A stretch of 64,000 bases of DNA from Beaufortia kweichowensis. Lineage: Eukaryota > Chordata > Actinopteri > Cypriniformes > Gastromyzontidae. Where the stretch lies: contig CM032803.1 of assembly GCA_019155185.1 (NCBI GenBank), positions 1,920,001 to 1,984,000 on the forward strand, written 5' to 3'. The position numbers and the translations under genes are program-made. Shown here piece by piece: positions 58,301 to 64,000 of the stretch. The first letter of the stretch is position 1. Every line of letters begins with the position of its first letter. Under the pieces are notes generated by a model. That model was not told the DNA's origin. It did no database searches and saw only the letters and a program-made list of their open reading frames with translations.

Positions 58301-61264
58301 TTTACCAAGCAATACAGACTGAACCAAACTACAGTGGACTGAAGCAAACATATTTTTTCCTTGAGGGTTTAATCATCCTGTAGTCGGTTCATTCCAGCTC
58401 CACTCCAGGTTTTTGCTTTTTCCGTTTGCACTTGTACCCATTTACTTCTCAGAGAAAGCACTGAAGCTTTTCACACATGCAAAATTATACATCTCTGTAA
58501 ATAAAACCTCTATACATTACATATCTCAGCAAAAGAAATTTCCTTCACCAATAACTAACTTAATGCTAATCTGATACACAAAAATATCTAAATAACCGAG
58601 TAATGAAGTATTCCCAGCCTCATCTGTTATCTGTCCTACAGAACTGTTGCTTCTGCTGTTGTTTTGCTCGGATCACTACCTTGCTTGAACTCCCTGCTAC
58701 AGTATGTGCCACTACAAACTCTCTGTCTCTCTGTTCAGCTTAATTTCATGTGAGACCGGACTGGTTTCAATTCCATCAAGCATCCTTTCATCTTTCCTTT
58801 TTTCAACTACGTCTTTTCTTCAGTTACTCCCAAGCATGAATTCATTTGTGTCCACATGTGTTTGTGCTTTGAACTTGCCTGTGCTTATTTCCCTACAATA
58901 AAAGGAATAAAACAAACATGCTTTTGAGAGCCCAAGTTGTGAAGCTTTGTGTCATATTACAAGTAATCAAAATTACGAATTACATCAGTGTTCAAGTGCC
59001 TCAGTCAGTCGTGATGAAAGTGGGGCATATTTCAGTTCTTGTGACGTGTTTGACATCGGACAAATAAATACTGTGTGCTGTACAATTCTTTTCCACAATA
59101 GTTCTTCTGACTTGGACTGTTTAAATAGGACAGACCTGTTAACCAAAAAAGGAGCTGTCGTGGAAAACGGGCGTAAATCAGACTAAACATAAATACTGCG
59201 GTAGCGAGTCTGTTCAGCGCTCAAGCCAGTCATAGCAAATGAGTAAACGCACATCTATTGGAATGGAAAAGACCTTGTGTAATAGTTTAGCAGCGGGAGA
59301 GGTTACAAGTGCCATCTGAAATGAACAAACGGCAGTGCTGGGATTCTGACCCCGGCTTGTTCGAGATGGTTCGACCCAAAATCTTTGGCTCAACACTAGA
59401 AGACCCTGCGGTCCCGGCCCCTCCCACATCCCACCTACCGTGTCCCTCGGCAGTCTCGAGTTGGCTTGCGAGTGCAATTTTCTTACAATTATCCATTTAG
59501 GTGAGGAGGACGCTGGCTAAACTGCAACACATGTAACCCGCGGCCTGCAAACAAAGAACAAAAGGCCACTGCTGGAAGTTCTCCATCAGTCCCCTCATAA
59601 AACAGGCAGCCCAAACCACCGTCTGAGTGGAAGCCACAGTCTCCCCCGCTGCGTCCCTGCACAGCGCTGGCTTCTAGAGGATAGGTGAGCAATGCAGACA
59701 AACAGGAGCCAATCCCTGACAACACGGTACTAAACAACATAATTCTGTATAGATGCATAAACTGTAAATAGGTAAACTTCTCTCATGGATTTATTAATTT
59801 ATAACATTCTCAAACCACAAATTGGTAATTGGATAGTTCACCAAAAATGAAAATGGGAACGTTGATGTCATTATAAATGACACAAAAGGAAATATTACAA
59901 TGTTATGTTGCACATTACTATTTTCCATACAATGAAAGTGAATGGTGACTGGAGATGCCAAACACAAAAACAGTCGTTCTGCTATATTTCAAGTCTTATA
60001 AAGTTATATAACTGCAGATTAAAATGTATGATGTTAGTTACTGAAATCCTTGTGATTTTATGGTGATTTCTTTTATTTATTTAGCTTGACAGGCCCTGGT
60101 CACCATTCACTTTCATTATATTAAAAGTAAAAAATGTATAAACTTTTACATTAATTAAAGTAAAATATCGTGGATGAACTCTTCTTTTAAGTTGTGCAAA
60201 ACAAACTTTGGGTCCCTGCTCATGTAAAAGCTCTTATTCTGGACTCCTGCAAAGTAGTGCTGTAAGAAAACAATGCTGGCAGTGTGTGGTGCAGTTAAAA
60301 ACAGCAGGGGTGCAGGGTCACGGCAGACTGCGGGACCACCACAGGAAAGAGGGATAGGGATGCAGGAGAGAGGCCCAGGTACTATGGGACATTTTATAGT
60401 CTTAAGTATGAAGAGTTATAACATGGAGCTCAGACTTCATGACACATCAGTGAATGTTGCCAATTGGTCATTGTGGAATTTTGGTAAAGCATTACCTCAA
60501 GAGATTACATATGTAACATCCTTTGACAAACAGAACCTTCAATGTGACAAAGCTGACTAACAGCCCATTCTTACAACCCAAATTCCCAGGGTTCCCTGTG
60601 CCAGAATGCAAACAGCAAAAAATATGCGAGCAGCAAGTTAACAATCCTATTAAAATGCCATAAAGCTATAAAGCAGCACTAATCTCAGTCTATATTTGAA
60701 CGCTTTAGCTTTTTTGTTGTTTTTCTCATGAACTGCAGACATAATTTCTAAAAAAAAAAAAAAAGTGTTTCTATTTACACATGTGCGTGGCACAAAGACT
60801 TCGGTCGGTGTGGTTGAAACAAAAAAACGTAAGGTTTAAATTATATCTATTATCTCACCCTTGCTTTATTGCCAACTGATTAAAGCAAACCATCAGCAGC
60901 CAAGTCTGAATATGAAATAAAAACTAAAATTACAAAAAAATATTTAGGGTATAGGTTACACACACCTATTAAAATACAAGGACCTGATTCTGCCCACACT
61001 TGTTGGTACTCTTGGCAGAGACCCTTTCTGATGACATGAGGAGCTATTGAATGTCACCAAATTACTCTCCTGATACTATTAGTTGTGTCTGGAGATCATT
61101 CGTTTTTTTGCTGTATGTTGTTAAACAATAAATAGGTGTTCTGCACAAAGGACCACCTGTTAGAACCAATTAGATAGATGGATGGATGGATGGATGGATG
61201 GATGGATGGATGGATAGATAGATAGATGGATAGATAGATGGATAGATAGATGGATAGATAGATG

Positions 61265-61315
<51 letters not shown>

Positions 61316-61364
61316 GGATGGATGGATGGATGGATGGATGGATGGATGGATGGATGGATGGATG

Positions 61365-61462
<98 letters not shown>

Positions 61463-62839
61463 CTACAGTAATAGAGTCATTACCCCTAACAAATGTCACA
61501 GGGGGTCTAAGGGGTCTTTTGTTCTGGGTTTACTGGTCATTGCAGTTAATGACTCCAGTAAACTCAAGAGTTTATTCCACAGGGGAGTAAACCAGTCCAA
61601 TAGACCATAACTCTGATCTCCTCAGTGCTCTCATGGATGAAACAGGAAAACAGCAGGCCGCCATCAATCCCCAAACAGGAGGCCCACAGTAAAGACATCA
61701 AGGGGAGGGAGCATGAACACACTGGCCTGGCCAATTAAGCGGCATCCCTACGCTAGCTGCCTCGACCCCCTCGAGTGCGGCGAGCTGTACAGGAAGAAGG
61801 TCCTCCGAGCCTCTCGGCTGCGCTGGACCAGCACAGATTTATGGCAGAGAAGGCGACAGGTCGTCTATGTCTCCTCTCTCTCTGCAGAACAATTTGGCAA
61901 AAAATCGGCCCAGGGTCCCTTAGCAGTTTTCTGGAGAACCTCACAACCCCCTCCAACTGCTTGCTTCACACCAACTACAGTACGTGCCTCATACCACATT
62001 CTTTTTCCCCTACCATCCAGGGAGGTGTATATTAATTTCCTTGCCTGTCAGGTTCTGATGAAAAAAGCCTCCACTACCCGGTTAAAAGGAGGAACATTGT
62101 ATTAAATTACATCCTACATAAACAACAGCAGGTATTGTGTGACAGCAGACATGAAGTCCTCCTTTGTTCTCTAGATTTGATAATGTGAGACGGCAACAGC
62201 GCCATATGCCCCTACAAATGCTACAAGTCATACATTTCCATCAGCACAATGCTCTCTTGTGTCTTTTTTACTCTGTGCTTGGTTTGCAGCACTGTGCCAG
62301 TTTTGTCAAATATGATTTAGATGAATCTTTCTGCCATCTTGTGCCACAACTAGCCTTTTGTGAGGGCATGTAAAAGTGCCTCTGCTCTTTTTGGCTCTTC
62401 AATGCTTTTAAATATCATCTTGCCATGAAGCCCACCTCAAACTCCAGTACAGGTTTTCATTAAGCCTGGACGACTGATGTGGCCTACAAATGCTCTGGGT
62501 GAACAAAACTATGAAGATTTGAAAAATTAAGGCTTGCGGTGTGTGTGGAATTAAGGCGGTCCTTACCAATAACAATTAGTGTGAAGTTGAGCGCAACGCT
62601 GCCAAATCCATTGGTGACGCGGCAGATGTACTCTCCAGCATCCTCCAGCTCCACTTCTTTGATCTTCAGGCTCTGCTTCAGAACCCTGTAGCGGCTCCAT
62701 CCCGGGTTTACGTTCCTCCCATCCTTCACCCACAGCACAAGCGGGGGCGGGTCGCCCTCCACCGGACACGGCAGTCGCACCGTGCGTCCTAGTTTTGCTG
62801 TTTGCCTCTCCTCCACCTGGCGACTGACCCATGGAGGAC
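52381..62839 (-). CDS. fgfrl1: Fibroblast growth factor receptor-like 1 (3' five exons; 5' end outside window)
   Basis: Minus-strand exons: 62567-62839 (Ig1: GRTVRLPCPVEGDPPPL, DAGEYICRVTNGFGS), 54373-54465 (short acidic/Pro-rich linker ending EPWG), 53920-54198 (Ig2: TKMRRRVLEQPVGSSVRLKC, KYTCHVSNAAGHINATYKVD), 53444-53797 (Ig3: GTHPVNTTVEFGG, GDVWSRPDGSYLNKL, MYICLGANTMGYS) and 52381-52760 (TM LPWPLIIGIPAAALLIVGAI, cytoplasmic tail, stop). All joins are phase 1. FGFRL1 is an FGF receptor relative without a tyrosine kinase domain; it binds FGFs and heparin at the cell surface and acts in adhesion and development. The C-terminus has the family's His-rich run (HTHTHSHAH) and ends HQHFHYQC, nearly identical to the human end. 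The signal-peptide exon must lie beyond position 64000. I cannot tell which fish paralogue (a or b) it is. Confidence 0.93.
52761..53443 (-). other. fgfrl1 last intron
   Basis: 683-base AT-rich intron between the Ig3 exon and the terminal exon. No feature recognised. Confidence 0.6.
57540..57910. promoter_or_regulatory. Candidate intronic regulatory element in fgfrl1
   Basis: This block has balanced, complex base composition and several TAAT-type homeodomain cores (GGGTAATTAGAAG near 57580, GTTTAATTAAAACC near 57825). It also has a GC-rich middle (GAGGACCCGGCCCAGCCTC) and stands out from its AT-rich surroundings. No coding frame. Proposal from composition only; conservation was not tested. 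Confidence 0.25.
61171..61462. repeat. (GATA)n/(GGAT)n microsatellite
   Basis: About 290 bases of alternating blocks of GGAT and GATA tetranucleotides inside the fgfrl1 intron. The minus-strand open frame over it (repeating Leu-Ser-Ile-Tyr / His-Pro-Ser-Ile) is a repeat artefact. Confidence 0.97.
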
Positions 62840-64000
62840 CTGAAATAAAATAACTTTATTACATTTTTTTATTTATAATTTCTGTAATTTTACAAATATA
62901 CTTAAAATTGCTACAATGACCAATAAAAATCAAGTATTCCAGAGAGTTACAAAGTATTTCTTATTCTAGTGCCAATAGGTAAACTTTTCATCTTTTTAGT
63001 TACCATCATCATCTTTCATGGTATGGAAAAGTGATTGAGCTAGAGAAATATCTGAAGATTCATGCATCCTAACAAGAAGGAAAATGCACAACCTGTATAT
63101 AAACCTCGCCTCACAAAAATATTATTTAAGATTTTAAGAAGTTTTATCATGCTGTTTAAAGGGGGTGCAAGAATTTTTGGGGAATCTCTATTTCCATATA
63201 GTCCTGGTTTGCACAACGCTCTTTTCATGTGCTCCTTGCAGCTTGCGAAAACACCCATGAACACTTGCTTTCCATTTCCTTTGGCCCGCTAAAGCAGTCT
63301 TAGCACTGGTGTGTGTACATTGGAAGGCACCTCTCATTCATGCCTGGTACTGTCACATCCTGTTACCGCTTCAGCAGCTGCGATGAGACCCGCCAAAAAT
63401 ATTGAAATTGAAAACGACACTGCCCCCAAATGTACTTTTTCTCTCTCCTTCGTCTGCCTTTCATGTCTCCCAGTTGGTATGAAATGTTTTCACCTGAACT
63501 TGCTGGTCACCATCCAGGAAAGTGCCATGAGGGCAGGCGGAGGGGAAAAGAAATGGTTGTTTTGGTGCAGGAATTAAATTACAATAAATTCCAGAAGGTC
63601 AGACTGAGAAGAGCCCAGAATGCTCTTAGAATGGCAGAAAAATTCCTCTGTGCCAATAGAGCGGAAAAAGGTGGAAATAAACATCACAGCTGGAGAGAAA
63701 TCTATGTTCAATGAATCACACACAATTTCCAAGTGTTGGACTAGATTTGTAGCTTAATAAATATTTGGAAAGCTTTGGAGAGAATACAGTTGTGTGTTTA
63801 TGTTATAATAAAATGTCCTAATTTCTTCACCAAAAAAGAAATCACCTCAAGGTGATATTTATTCTGTTGAACAGAAAAGGACAGGGCAACCTTAAAGGGT
63901 TTGCTTAAGTGTTATTAAAACAACACGGTGGCTACAACAGAGCAGAAGCGCAGAATATCTCATGACTCTTTCATCCGCAGTCTTTACATGCAGCGCACAT
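62840..64000 (-). other. fgfrl1 upstream intron (continues past window)
   Basis: Sequence 5' of the Ig1 exon. No signal-peptide exon or other feature recognised before the window ends, so the intron presumably continues. Confidence 0.55.

Larger units (their letters stand above)
54466..62566 (-). other. 8.1-kb fgfrl1 intron between Ig1 and linker exons
   Basis: No coding exon with family support. Contains a GATA/GGAT microsatellite (61171-61462) and several stretches that are more GC-rich and complex than the surrounding intron (about 56090-56400, 57540-57910, 59270-59720, 61530-62060). These could be conserved non-coding elements. Remaining parts are AT-rich and featureless. Confidence 0.5.

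Noticed and set aside
61170..61499. 109-residue open frame on the minus strand of repeating Leu-Ser-Ile-Tyr and His-Pro-Ser-Ile
   Set aside because: It is a direct translation of the GATA/GGAT microsatellite; no start context, splice support or protein family.
61713..62105. 130-residue plus-strand frame in the fgfrl1 intron
   Set aside because: Composition is intron- or CNE-like, overlapping frames exist on both strands, and there is no domain or plausible splice structure.

Overview
The window is nuclear DNA from a ray-finned (teleost) fish. It has AT-rich introns with GT/AG borders, a tRNA-derived SINE, long GATA/GGAT and CA microsatellites, and a cluster of novel immune-type receptors (NITRs), a family known only from bony fish. 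A cyprinid or close relative is a guess, not something the sequence proves.

Layout. (1) 2375-14474, plus strand: two tandem neuronal nicotinic acetylcholine receptor beta subunit genes of six exons each, first a beta2/4/5-type subunit (best guess chrnb5) and then a beta3-type subunit (chrnb3). (2) 14854-22263, minus strand: a 25-exon laminin-type integrin alpha subunit closest to alpha6 (itga6l-like), converging tail to tail with chrnb3. (3) 25715-49738: an NITR cluster. Four plus-strand genes (A-D) have the layout signal / V domain / I domain / TM / two-exon tail. A and B are intact and so is D; C carries a one-base frameshift. A fifth copy (E) is only a 3' remnant. The array is bracketed by two minus-strand genes of related exon design: F, with a single V domain and an ITIM, and G, an intact 129-residue membrane protein with no Ig domain. 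(4) 52381-62839, minus strand: the 3' five exons of fgfrl1 (linker, three Ig domains, TM, His-rich tail). Its first exon(s) lie beyond the right edge.

Function. The two nAChR subunits would join pentameric cation channels, beta3 as an accessory subunit. The integrin would bind laminin-type matrix. The NITRs are germline-joined V-type receptors of leukocytes with inhibitory (ITIM) tails. FGFRL1 is a kinase-less FGF receptor. Apart from the shared history of the NITR block, I see no pathway link between the regions.

Most interesting points: the Ig-less but fully open NITR-like gene G; nearly identical I-domain exons beside diverged V exons in A-D, which suggests gene conversion; a 9-bp CRE-like inverted repeat at a fixed distance upstream of each NITR start; a degenerate GFFKR motif in the integrin tail; a short deletion in chrnb3 next to a CA repeat; and CTCF-like motifs on both sides of the NITR block. 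All exon borders were read by eye from splice signals, reading phase and family similarity. No transcripts or searches were available.
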